Shown: positions 22,797 through 31,366 of the stretch, one piece after another
Layout of the letters: each line of letters starts with the position of its first letter
Position numbering within the stretch: the stretch's first letter is position 1
NCBI GenBank assembly: GCA_019059635.1
Contig: JAGVRJ010000002.1
Coordinates: forward strand, 124,001 to 188,000
DNA length: 64,000 bases
Direction: 5' to 3'
Source of the DNA: Proales similis
Taxonomy: Eukaryota; Rotifera; Eurotatoria; Ploima; Proalidae
Position numbers and translations under genes: made by a program
The notes under the pieces: generated by a model
The model's input: the letters and a program-made list of their open reading frames with translations, nothing else
Told to the model about the DNA's origin: nothing
Database searches by the model: none

Positions 22797-24330
22797 TCAA
22801 ATCGATCAGCTCGGCCAGACGAACTCTGAGGCAGTCGAGCAAATCTATTTGTGCCAGTGTACTGCGAACGCTCTCGCCTCTCTCTTTCTTAGATGGCTCC
22901 TGCAGCATCTCTTTTGAATTGATCAGTTTAAGTTTGCACTGGTCTTGCGCGTTAGATTCCGATTCCTGCTCGATTTGATGTAATTGGGTGTGAAAATGAG
23001 CTCGAGCCGATCGCAGAGTTGGCTCTAGTTTAGTAAGAAACTCAACGCTCGCTCTGTGAGCAAGTACACTCTCTCGACCGAATTTCGGACTTAGACACAC
23101 AAAACGGTAAAAGTTTAACAGAGCGACCAGTTTGCTCTGCTGCTCTGTGAGCGCCGTTTCCAAGCTAGGAATCGACTCCACAATGAACTGAACAAGCTGA
23201 GCAAGTTGGCTACTCATTTGCGCCGGGCTCTTGCTGGCGTACATTGACTGTGAGATAGAATCGGCGAGCTCTTCCTTGAGCAAATAGATCAAGAATGCGT
23301 GAGTGAAGGTGACCACGTTTGGATCGGAGTGGCGGATGCGAAGTAGACTCTGCAGCCATTTGTATCGAGCCTGCGACTCGAATCGAGTAAAAAAGAGACG
23401 AATAAGATTTGAATGGAGTTGACGAAGCTTTTCACTCTCAGAGTAGATGCCTTGAACAAAGAGCGACTCTAGCAGCCGACTGAACTGAGATTCATCGCAC
23501 CAGAAGCTTTCGAGACACCGCTCATCTACGGGCTCGATCAGCCTCTTGAGCATGTTCAATAGATCTGACCTGGCTACAGCAGAGTGTTGAGCCGTTGAGT
23601 TATTACACTTTTCAAGGCCGTGCAATATTGCTGGAACCAGGGTGATCAGGATTTTTGTTTTACTGTAGACCATTCGAAGCTTAAGATCTGCGCTCGAACT
23701 AAATCGTATTAAGAATGAGCCGAGCTCACCAGAGTCACTGCACGTCTCGGCCAAGTGAACAATATCGAATCCGTTCAGTTGAAGTATAGTCCGGTCGATT
23801 TTGTTTACCGACGCTGCATCTCTGCTCGCTAATCCGAATAGGTACGCCGTGAGAATCGAACTGGTAACGGGCCTGTTCAGATTGATTGCAAACTCAAGCA
23901 AGGCTTCAAGCGCAATCAAGTCGAACTTTTCGCTTCTAAAAGCACTCAGGGCCAGCTCAATAGAGCCGTGAATAAATTTCTCACTCGACCTGTCTAAGAT
24001 GAGCGCAATCAATTTGACAAACTCAGCGGCCAGGTGAGCACTGTTTGCGAAAACTTGGGCGTGTTCCAAATACGCAAGATAAAGCTCTTTGGCATTGCTC
24101 AACTGTGAAGAGCATTGAATGCGAGCTGCGTTCAGTAGATTGGCTATGTGGTCTTGGTCCGAAGACAGAGATATTTGGTTGCAGATGAGCTCTGCAATGT
24201 CCCAGGCTCCTTCTTCGAGCTGGGCCTTATTCCCATCGCGACCAAGCTCCCATTCGACTCTTAGCCAATCTTTGATTTCAATCGCGTCTGCCAGCCGTCC
24301 AACAAGTTCGGACGGCAACATTTTTCGCAT
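22792..24330 (-). CDS. GLMN: Glomulin (FAP68-like, CUL-RING ligase inhibitor)
   Basis: A single uninterrupted exon of 512 residues from the first ATG (24330); the frame opens further upstream but without an ATG. It is all-helical, and I recognise glomulin by scattered conserved blocks rather than by a motif: AWDIAELICNQI near the start, FTRFESQARYKWLQSLLRI, SKLVALLNFYRFVCL, KLEPTLRSARAHFHTQL, and the C-terminus LAQIDLLDCLRVRLAELIDLK, which closely matches the glomulin end. Human glomulin is 594 residues, so this is somewhat short. In vertebrates it binds RBX1 and blocks cullin-RING ligases through its C-terminal half. Conservation is low; a structural match would settle it. Confidence 0.72.
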   Translation of the reverse strand: MRKMLPSELVGRLADAIEIKDWLRVEWELGRDGNKAQLEEGAWDIAELICNQISLSSDQDHIANLLNAARIQCSSQLSNAKELYLAYLEHAQVFANSAHLAAEFVKLIALILDRSSEKFIHGSIELALSAFRSEKFDLIALEALLEFAINLNRPVTSSILTAYLFGLASRDAASVNKIDRTILQLNGFDIVHLAETCSDSGELGSFLIRFSSSADLKLRMVYSKTKILITLVPAILHGLEKCNNSTAQHSAVARSDLLNMLKRLIEPVDERCLESFWCDESQFSRLLESLFVQGIYSESEKLRQLHSNLIRLFFTRFESQARYKWLQSLLRIRHSDPNVVTFTHAFLIYLLKEELADSISQSMYASKSPAQMSSQLAQLVQFIVESIPSLETALTEQQSKLVALLNFYRFVCLSPKFGRESVLAHRASVEFLTKLEPTLRSARAHFHTQLHQIEQESESNAQDQCKLKLINSKEMLQEPSKKERGESVRSTLAQIDLLDCLRVRLAELIDLK

Positions 24331-24997
24331 TTTCACATTACATAACTTGACATTGCACAAGCTAACAAGCGGCAATGTCTACACAGCGCAGATCTAACTC
24401 GACATTAGATCGAGTATGGGAGTATTTTCTCCTTTATCAACCGACAGCCATGGCGTTTGGTTCAAGAAAGGCGAGGAAAGGCACCAAAAGACTTGGAAAC
24501 AAATTAATTGCGCAGCCAGGATTGCTCTACAAAAACTCGTGCCTCTTCCAGAACCTTCGAAAAATAAACTTTCCAGAAAGTTTTCACTTGAGATCAAAAG
24601 GCAGGCGGAAGGTTTTAGATATTTGGAGTGGTGCCATCGGAAATGTTTCGAAACACGCCGGGGGGGGGTGCGCTTGACGCTGGTCAGCAAGAAAGACGAG
24701 CGCAAGTGACCCACATTTAGAGCAGCATTGTTTCTGTTATTGGACGCATAATAAAGCGCCGAATGCAGCCAAACTGAGTGGAATTATCATATTCCTGCGG
24801 CTGTTGCAGTCCAAGATCTAGATAGGCTTGCGAGCCGCCTCCGCATTAGGTTCATAATTCATGTGTGCTCTTTTACGCTCGAATATTGCAAGCGAATAAG
24901 CTCTTTTCTTCTTAAGCTGCATAAAGCCGAGTCGAAGATAAACAGGCATTCAAGTTGGTTTAACAATTTAGGGGTTCACCAAGCGCAACTAGTCTAG
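24331..24997. other. Divergent intergenic region between GLMN and SH3BGR
   Basis: About 670 bp without a recognisable gene. A run of eight or nine G lies near 24659-24668. Acceptor-like ACAATTTAG lies about 28 nt before the SH3BGR ATG. The frames here are short and unlike any family. Confidence 0.5.
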
Positions 24998-26452
24998 ATG
25001 GCCATCAAACTTTACGTTTCGTCAATATCCGGTAATCAAGAGGTAAAGCTTAATCGTTTCTCAGTTTCATTCGGGCACGATTGATTGCATCTGTTTGGCC
25101 AGGTCAAAAAGCAACAGCAACATGCCTCATTTGTGTTAGTCAGCCACCAGATCGAGATCAAGATAATCGACATTGCCGACCCGGCCAACGAAGAGGAAAA
25201 GCAAAACATGCTGGACAACAGCAAGCCCAATCAAAGAGGATTCATCCTTCCACCGCAAATGTTCAACGAGGACGATTATTGTGGCGTAAGTGCTTTTCCA
25301 ATTCATGTCGTTTCTTCGCACCTATTCTTAATCAAGACCAAAACCAAAGGACTATGAAGAGTTTGAAAAGTCAATTGAGAACGACGAGCTGTTCCAATTT
25401 TTGAAACTGGCTCCACCTAAGCCGGTCAAAGAACAGGAACAAGAGGTATTCGGGCATATTGAGAGTTGAATGCTGGCTGATTACTGCTTGAACTGCATGC
25501 TCTGCTTGATTTGAATCGAAGCATGGAGTGAATTGAATAATAATGGCTCTAATATGGCTCTAACCATCGTTGTCAGGCCCAAGAAGAGACAACCGAGCAG
25601 GAAGAGAAAGAAGGTGAAGACGAAGAAGCGGCGGAAAACGACCAGGACGAAGAGAAGGAAGACCAAGATGAGGAAGAAGAAAAAGAAGATGAAGAGGGAG
25701 ATGGAGAAGAAGAAAAAGTAGAGGAAGAGAAAGAAGTGGACCAAGAAGATGAGGAGAGAAATGAGAGTGAAAAAGAAGAGCAAGATGCTTCAGAGAAAGA
25801 GGAGGACGAAGAGGACAAGGCGCAAGAAGAAGCAGAGGAAGATGAAGCAGATGAGAAAGAAGCTGAAGAAGAAGAAGAGGAAAAAGAGGAGAACGAGGAT
25901 GGAGAAGATGAGCAAGCCAGAGGGGATGACCAAGAAGAGAACGAAAAAAAAATAAACGAAGATGACGCTCAGAGCGATGTGGATGCAAACAAGTCAGAAC
26001 AAGAAGACGAACAAGAAGACGAAAACCATAAGATGGAGGAAGAAGAAGAAGAAAATGGGGATGAGGAGGAAAACGAAGAAGAAAAAGAAGAAAAAGCCGA
26101 AATGAGTAGTGCCCATGAAGTAGCTGAAGAGGAGCACGATGCCGAAGAAGAGGAACAGGAAGAAGATCAAACTCAAGCGAATGAGAAAAGCGAGGAAGAA
26201 GAAGAAGAAGCCGAAAAAGAGCTTGAAGAGTCAGAAGGCCGTAATCAAGAATTGGAGGAAGAGGAGAGCAAAGAACAAGAAGGCCACCAGTCTGAGCAAG
26301 ATCAGCCAAACGAAGAGGAACAAAAGGAGGAGGAAGACGAGGAAGCCGAGAAGGAAGAAGAAGAAGAAGAGAAAGAGCCAGAAAAACAGCCCGAGCCTGA
26401 ACCGGTCAAGGAAGAGCCGGAGCTTGGCTCGAGAAGACGCCGTAATTGGTAG
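24998..26452 (+). CDS. SH3BGR: SH3-binding glutamic acid-rich protein with giant Glu tail
   Basis: Four exons in phase (24998-25042, 25103-25285, 25350-25445, 25577-26452) give about 399 residues. Residues 1-95 form the SH3BGR thioredoxin-like fold: MAIKLYVSSISGNQEVKKQQ, SHQIEIKIIDIADP, GFILPPQMFNEDDYCGDYEEF. The active-site CXXC is absent, as is normal for this family. The last exon encodes about 290 residues of almost pure Glu with Lys, Asp, Gln and Ala, ending GSRRRRNW. The family is known for a Glu-rich tail, but this one is about three times the folded part. Vertebrate SH3BGR is about 240 residues. The tail has no stop or frame break. An AATAAA lies at 26671-26676. The cellular role is not established. 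Confidence 0.9.
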
Positions 26453-26823
26453 ACGCCGTTAATCGAGCCGCTCTGTACAAACAACGGAGCATCTCTCGGG
26501 TGATTTAAGCAAACGAATTCAACTCCTTCCAGTCAACGTTATTGTCAGCTGAGTCTGAGCATCAGAAAGCAAGCATATGAAAGCTCATCTAATTTATATT
26601 TTACTGTTCTAATTCAAATTGCAATTATACTCGCCGCAGGCCTTTATTTCTCGCCGCCTTAAAATTCTAGAATAAACAGGTCAGCTCACGTGAACACAAC
26701 ATGATTGATCGATTTGGTGGGCATTAAAGCTTTATTCATATTGATAAGACTAAATGCCTTCGAGAGAACTGTGATTCCATTTACACTCATGCTCGTTGGC
26801 CGACCATTGTTGTCAAGGCGGCT

Positions 26824-28320
26824 TTAGTAGCCGGATGCAAACGTGGTTCGTTGGGTGGAGGATCTGCTTCTAATTGAGTCGTCGGGACCATCGTACGGCG
26901 CGAGCTTATTGCTCTTAAGAAAGCGGCTTCGTGGCCTCAACTTTTCTGTTTGTCATCGAATTTTTTTTTTTGCAAGTTTAGTCATTGGAAAAGCTGCTGA
27001 GAATGGTAAAATAGAGAAACCTTCGTCGATCGGTGCCAAACGCGACTTGGGACTTGGCGCTCTCATTTCATCGATCAGTTGTCGCTCGTAAGCAGTCAGT
27101 CGACCACTTCCGGACTCGCCTCGCGTCTCTTCTCGTGAATCTTTCGACTTTGAACTCTTTTAGAAAGAGACCGTTCTTCGTCTGAGACTAGATGCTTACT
27201 CTCAGGCCAGCAATAGGCTTCCATGGAGAGGTGCCACTTCGAGCGAACTCGTCCACTTCGTCGTCATTGTCGTCCATGTAGCTAGTTGACGAGTTAACGC
27301 CCGCAGGGAGATTGAGAGGGAAGCTGGCTGGCTCTTACCTTTTGCGCTGTCGAACTCGGCCACTTCTCGCACGACTCTCCACAGTTCTCTGCCGTTGAAC
27401 ATCGAAATCAATTCGAGTGCGTAGTTCATCGATATTGGCGTCGATGCTTTTCACAAGCCACTCGAGGCCAGTGCGCAGATTCTCGTCCATCTTGCGGCCA
27501 ATGCCCAGCGTGGCTGCGCACGGCTCGATGCGGCATGGAATCTCAAATTGGTTCACTACTGCTTCAATGTTCATGTGCTGGACTAGCTCGGCCTCGTCCA
27601 GTGCATGTGGATAGTCTTGTTTATTTGCCAGACTAAAATCCAGTTTTTTCAGCTGGTTTATTTTTTGTTGTTGTGTTTAAAGCGAACGAATTTACTTACA
27701 CAAGCATCGGTTTGCCAGCTACTTTGTCGAATTCGGCAAATCGCGCAAACTCGGCTCTATTCTCTTTCACTCGGCCTCGATTGGCCGAGTCAATCACATA
27801 AATGAAACCGAAAGATTCGGCCAAATAGTGTTTCCACAAGTCTCTGACTCTTTCGCTGCCGCCTAGATCGTTCAGTCTGATCTGGTGGCCAGCGAATTTG
27901 ATCTCATGAGGCTCAAATCCGATTGTGCTCGATACGTCACTCAAATCTTTGTCTTCAAGTCAAATCATTGAGCAAACTTGAACGATTCTATTTGTCCAAC
28001 TCAAAGATTTTTTACCTCCTTTGAGGACTTTGGCCACAGTTGACTTTCCGGCATCGTCAAGACCGATCAATGTTATTGTCAGTTCACTTTTTGTGTTCCT
28101 ATTCAGTTGCGTTCAGTAGAGGCAGGCGACATTCTTAATTTAAAGTAGGAACCGACGATTCTTTTTTGCTTCGGCCTTTGTCTTTGGCAGGAGGCGGCGG
28201 CGAGGGCGGTGGGCTTGGTTGGCGCTCCTCTCTCGTTCGTCGATTAAATCGCCTGTTTTCCCGTGGACTCTCCTCGTCTTCGGGCTGGCTCACTTGCTTG
28301 TTGGATTTAAGGCAGCTCAT
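26824..28320 (-). CDS. ARL13B: ADP-ribosylation factor-like protein 13B (ciliary GTPase)
   Basis: Ciliary-membrane GTPase and GEF for ARL3. Visible parts are P-loop GLDDAGKST, NDLGGSERVRDLWKHYLAESFG (switch II), YVIDSANRGRVKEN, VLANKQDYPHALDEAE (NKxD) and EPCAATLGIGRKMD (SAK-like loop). A charged helix follows, then a disordered tail with SGTSPWKPIAGL and EKLRPRSRFLKSNK, which match the vertebrate tail. Switch II has GGS where classical Arf proteins have GGQ, as in ARL13B. The ATG at 28320 gives MSCLKSNKQ, and Cys3 could be palmitoylated like the human N-terminal cysteines. A Pro/Arg-rich segment follows (PSPPPSPPPP). The first intron (near 28090-28150) has a weak donor and is uncertain. The stop is at 26824 and an AATAAA lies at 26731-26736. 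An X-box lies 125 bp upstream. Confidence 0.88.
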
Positions 28321-28444
28321 TTGGTCGCAATAATTTTCTTCTACTGTGCGTCTACGTCTGCTCGCTCTCAATGGGTGAAAACTGATGCAAACTTTTGAAC
28401 ACTGTGCCGCTTTGGGTCGCCGCTTCTTAGTCCCTAGTCAGCGC

Positions 28445-28457
28445 GTTGCCTAGCAAC
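28445..28457. promoter_or_regulatory. RFX X-box, ARL13B promoter
   Basis: GTTGCCTAGCAAC has two X-box half-sites with a 1-nt spacer, a form well known for vertebrate RFX factors. It lies 125 bp upstream of the ARL13B ATG, with no other promoter-bearing gene start nearby. Confidence 0.82.
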
Positions 28458-28898
28458 ACACAAATGTACGAGTTTGTGTGTGTGTGCGCGTTAAATGAAT
28501 GAGCGGATGAACGAGCGAATGAGCGAACGAACGTGAGCAATATAAATTGCGGCACGAAAAGTAAAGAGAGCGGGGAGCTGGGGAGAGGGAAAGAGAGCAA
28601 GAGAGAAGACGTAAATATTCAGAAACCAAAGACGGTATTTTGCTTTTTTTTTTCTTTTCGCTGAGCATTCAGCATTTTGGTGAAAGCTCCGACCCCCACC
28701 TTCATCCAAGCAGACTCAGATCCTGCCCGTCTGGCCAGTTATGAAAAAGCAAGAGCAACGCAAAGAAATTGCGGAATAACAGAGAAGAGTCGAAATTTAT
28801 ATTTTTTTGCAATAAATAGAATAGATAGAGAGAAATGAGTAAAAAGAAGAGAAACTGAGTCACGTGACAAGTGAGTCGATTAATTGGCAAAGTGATTT
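28458..28898. other. Intergenic region between ARL13B and TNFAIP8-like
   Basis: About 440 bp containing a short GTGTGTGTGT run near 28475, GAGA-rich and A/T-rich stretches and a GTCACGTGAC palindrome at 28859-28868. Open frames here are low complexity and not credible genes. Confidence 0.5.
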
Positions 28899-29480
28899 CT
28901 ACAGACTGCCCTCGTCGACAAGGCCACGGACGTCTTGGACAATCTTGCGCATTAGCTCGACACTTTTGGCGTCCTTGAAAGCGTAGTCGAGAAATTGACG
29001 TGACGAGGCGAACTCGAACACATTGTCGACTCTGGATTTACTTTTATCAGTTAGATGCTGCTCGATAATCGAGTGTATTTGCGTGCGACACCGTTGAAGC
29101 AGTTCGGCCAGATGCGAAGAGTCAAACGTGTATTCAATCTCATAGAAGCTGAGCGCGCTTTTCACAAACAAATGAAACGTGTTTCTGAACTGACTGCAAA
29201 AGTCAAGCTCGCGTTCGTTCAACAGGTCGTTTTTGTACAATATTCCGATTTTTACAATCACTTTGATCATGTCGTTCACAATCGACTCAGCCTGCTTGCC
29301 GTTGTTTGTGTACTGTTTTATGAGTTTGTGCAAGTTGTCCAGAATGCGGCCTGTGAGGTCATCGATGAACACCTTGGCTACGCTTTTCTTTGACAATTTC
29401 GACGCGAACTTTTTCTGCACACGAAGGGCAAACGAGTGCGCGTTGACCTCACCCGAGCGGTTGTTGTTCTCGTCGTCCAT
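28899..29480 (-). CDS. TNFAIP8L: TNFAIP8/TIPE family protein
   Basis: A single exon of 193 residues, the size of this family of lipid-binding helical-bundle proteins (TIPE homology domain). Conserved parts are ALRVQKKFASKLSKKSVAKVFIDD near the N-terminus, IVNDMIKVIVKIGILYKND, FYEIEYTFDSSHLAELLQRC and HLTDKSKSRVDNVFEF. In animals these proteins bind phosphoinositides and affect cell death and migration. Invertebrates usually have one member, so the vertebrate subtype cannot be assigned. The ATG at 29480 is the first in frame. Confidence 0.93.
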   Translation of the reverse strand: MDDENNNRSGEVNAHSFALRVQKKFASKLSKKSVAKVFIDDLTGRILDNLHKLIKQYTNNGKQAESIVNDMIKVIVKIGILYKNDLLNERELDFCSQFRNTFHLFVKSALSFYEIEYTFDSSHLAELLQRCRTQIHSIIEQHLTDKSKSRVDNVFEFASSRQFLDYAFKDAKSVELMRKIVQDVRGLVDEGSL

Positions 29481-31366
29481 GTTTTGGCTGATTTCTTTTC
29501 TTCAATCAAAAAGCTGAATAGAAAACACAAATAGAAGAGGAATAATTCGAAAATAGCTAACCAGAATGTTTTGAGGCGATGAAATGAAGTCTACTTGCAG
29601 TCCACTTCAAACCACACTGGTCTCTGAGAGCAAATCTTTCGTTTCTATTCTCTCTGCCGCGCGCATCAAAATCAAATAGCGTTCATCTAAATTGTTATCA
29701 AACATTTTTTCACCCGACGCTTAACATGGCCGTTAATTACACAAGTAATTAACAGGCAGCAAAGCTCTCGCTTAGATTAACATGGATTTGAAGACTAATT
29801 CTCGTCTCCAAATGACTAGGCCATCTAAACTAAGCTTAATAGTCCTTTAAAGTGAACTCTTCATCCCTGGCTTTTGGTTTCCACAGGATGGTTTCGATCA
29901 TTCTAAATGGCGATCGATACTCATATGTAGCAATAAGTTAAATATTTGAATTTTTCTATCTTTAATCGAAGAGATATATGCATATGGCCTAAGACGTAAC
30001 AAGGCGTTGATCGGGAAGATCGATTGTCTTTGCTAGAAAATAGAATTTCCGCATTTTGTGATGCAATGAAATTGGAGAAAAAGCCGGCCGTGTTGAATGA
30101 GGGAAGCATAATTTTCAAAATTAGACTCGATTTCCAGTCTCGCCTGCTATCTGCTTGGTCGGCCATGCGAGTGTGTGCATGCGCGACATCAATAAATCAA
30201 GGCGTCGCTTTGCGTGTTTTGCTGAAATGGCGTAAGCTTTGCGTGCTCAAATTTACTTTCGCTTATTAGTGGCCACAATCTTTTTGTTCTTCATTAAGCT
30301 TTAATAGGCAAACAGGCTAGTCGTCGTTGTCGTCTTCTTCATCATGATTTGTTTTAATTCGGTCTCAAACTGACTTTCAAAATAGACTGCCCGAATCGAG
30401 TATTTTTTTCCCAAAAATAAATTGATTTTTCCAAGAAATAAAATAAAAAATTCTCAAATTTCCCCGCTTTTCGAATATTTATGGATAAAGATGCACTCTT
30501 ATCGAATTACAAAATGCCAGCTCATATAAAGATTAAGAGGAAAGGGCAATAGGTAGAAAATAAAAATCTAAAGGAAAGGTTCGGAAGGAGATTTGCTCTC
30601 TTTTACCTGACTGAAGTGGTTTGAATGTTAAGTAAGTTGAGAGGTGTTGGTGCCGAGCGGCAGCTGCGCTTTAGCAACAACAACTTGCACGCATTCAAGC
30701 GATTGTTCGAAAGGCAATTATGCACGCGTAATAATAAAAACCATCGTTGGGAGGGAGCTGAGCGGTGGCGGCCGCAGCGAGTCGGGCAAGTTAAAATTGA
30801 AGAGCTACGATGAAAGTAGATGCAGTCGAGCGAGCGTGTTAATGAGCAAGGGAGGGGAGTGAGCTGCTTAGCGAAAAACGAAATGCAACGAGGAGCAACA
30901 TTCAGCTCCAGTCGCACAATGAGGTCGCCACAGCGCCCCTTTTGGACCTCAATTGCCCAAAGCAAGCTTGACACTCGCCTCTAGTCTGCTTTTTTAAGTC
31001 GGACGGCATCTAGCAATTGACTCACACGTTTTATCTCGCTGCACTAAAATTCAAAATTTTGCATTTAACTCTTCTATTTTGACAGCCATGTGACTGCCAA
31101 AACAGACTAGTCGCTATTTTAAAGCGACTCGGACGAACCTGGCTTCCTCTTGATTGTTTAACACAAATTAAAATGTGAGCCGATCTCTTTGGCCTAGTAA
31201 CTTGTGCTTGACTGTTGTGGAGAGAATCGGCCACCGAAATAGACCAGTTGGATAGAACGGACTCATTGAGTTTGATTTTAGATTTCAAGTCCGTATATAA
31301 AGGCTCTAAAGACGTCAAGAGCTTCATGTTGCAGGCGGCTCTAGGGTCATCATCATTCGTACAAAA
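29481..31366. other. Largest gene-free stretch of the window
   Basis: About 1.9 kb between TNFAIP8-like and CHD1 (divergent). No frame exceeds about 125 codons and none is recognisable. At 30310-30350 the minus strand would encode an acidic end (HDEEDDNDD followed by TAG), but no exon joins to it convincingly. A GTTGCAG acceptor-like site ends about 33 nt before the CHD1 ATG. Promoters, 5' exons or noncoding RNA could be here. Confidence 0.5.

Noticed and set aside
24655-24670. Run of G near 24660 as a possible G-quadruplex
   Set aside because: A single run with no neighbouring G-tracts; not enough for a quadruplex.
25560-26309. Long minus-strand open frame (Leu/Pro-rich) opposite SH3BGR
   Set aside because: It mirrors the Glu codon repeats on the plus strand. 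It has no family resemblance and the plus strand is in phase with a known domain.
28450-28709. Overlapping minus-strand frames of about 72 codons
   Set aside because: Made of GAGA and GT repeats in an intergenic region; two frames overlap, and neither has a credible protein.
28859-28868. GTCACGTGAC (CLEAR/E-box-like palindrome)
   Set aside because: It lies in the 3' flank of TNFAIP8-like and more than 500 bp from the ARL13B start, with no lysosomal gene nearby. Likely chance.
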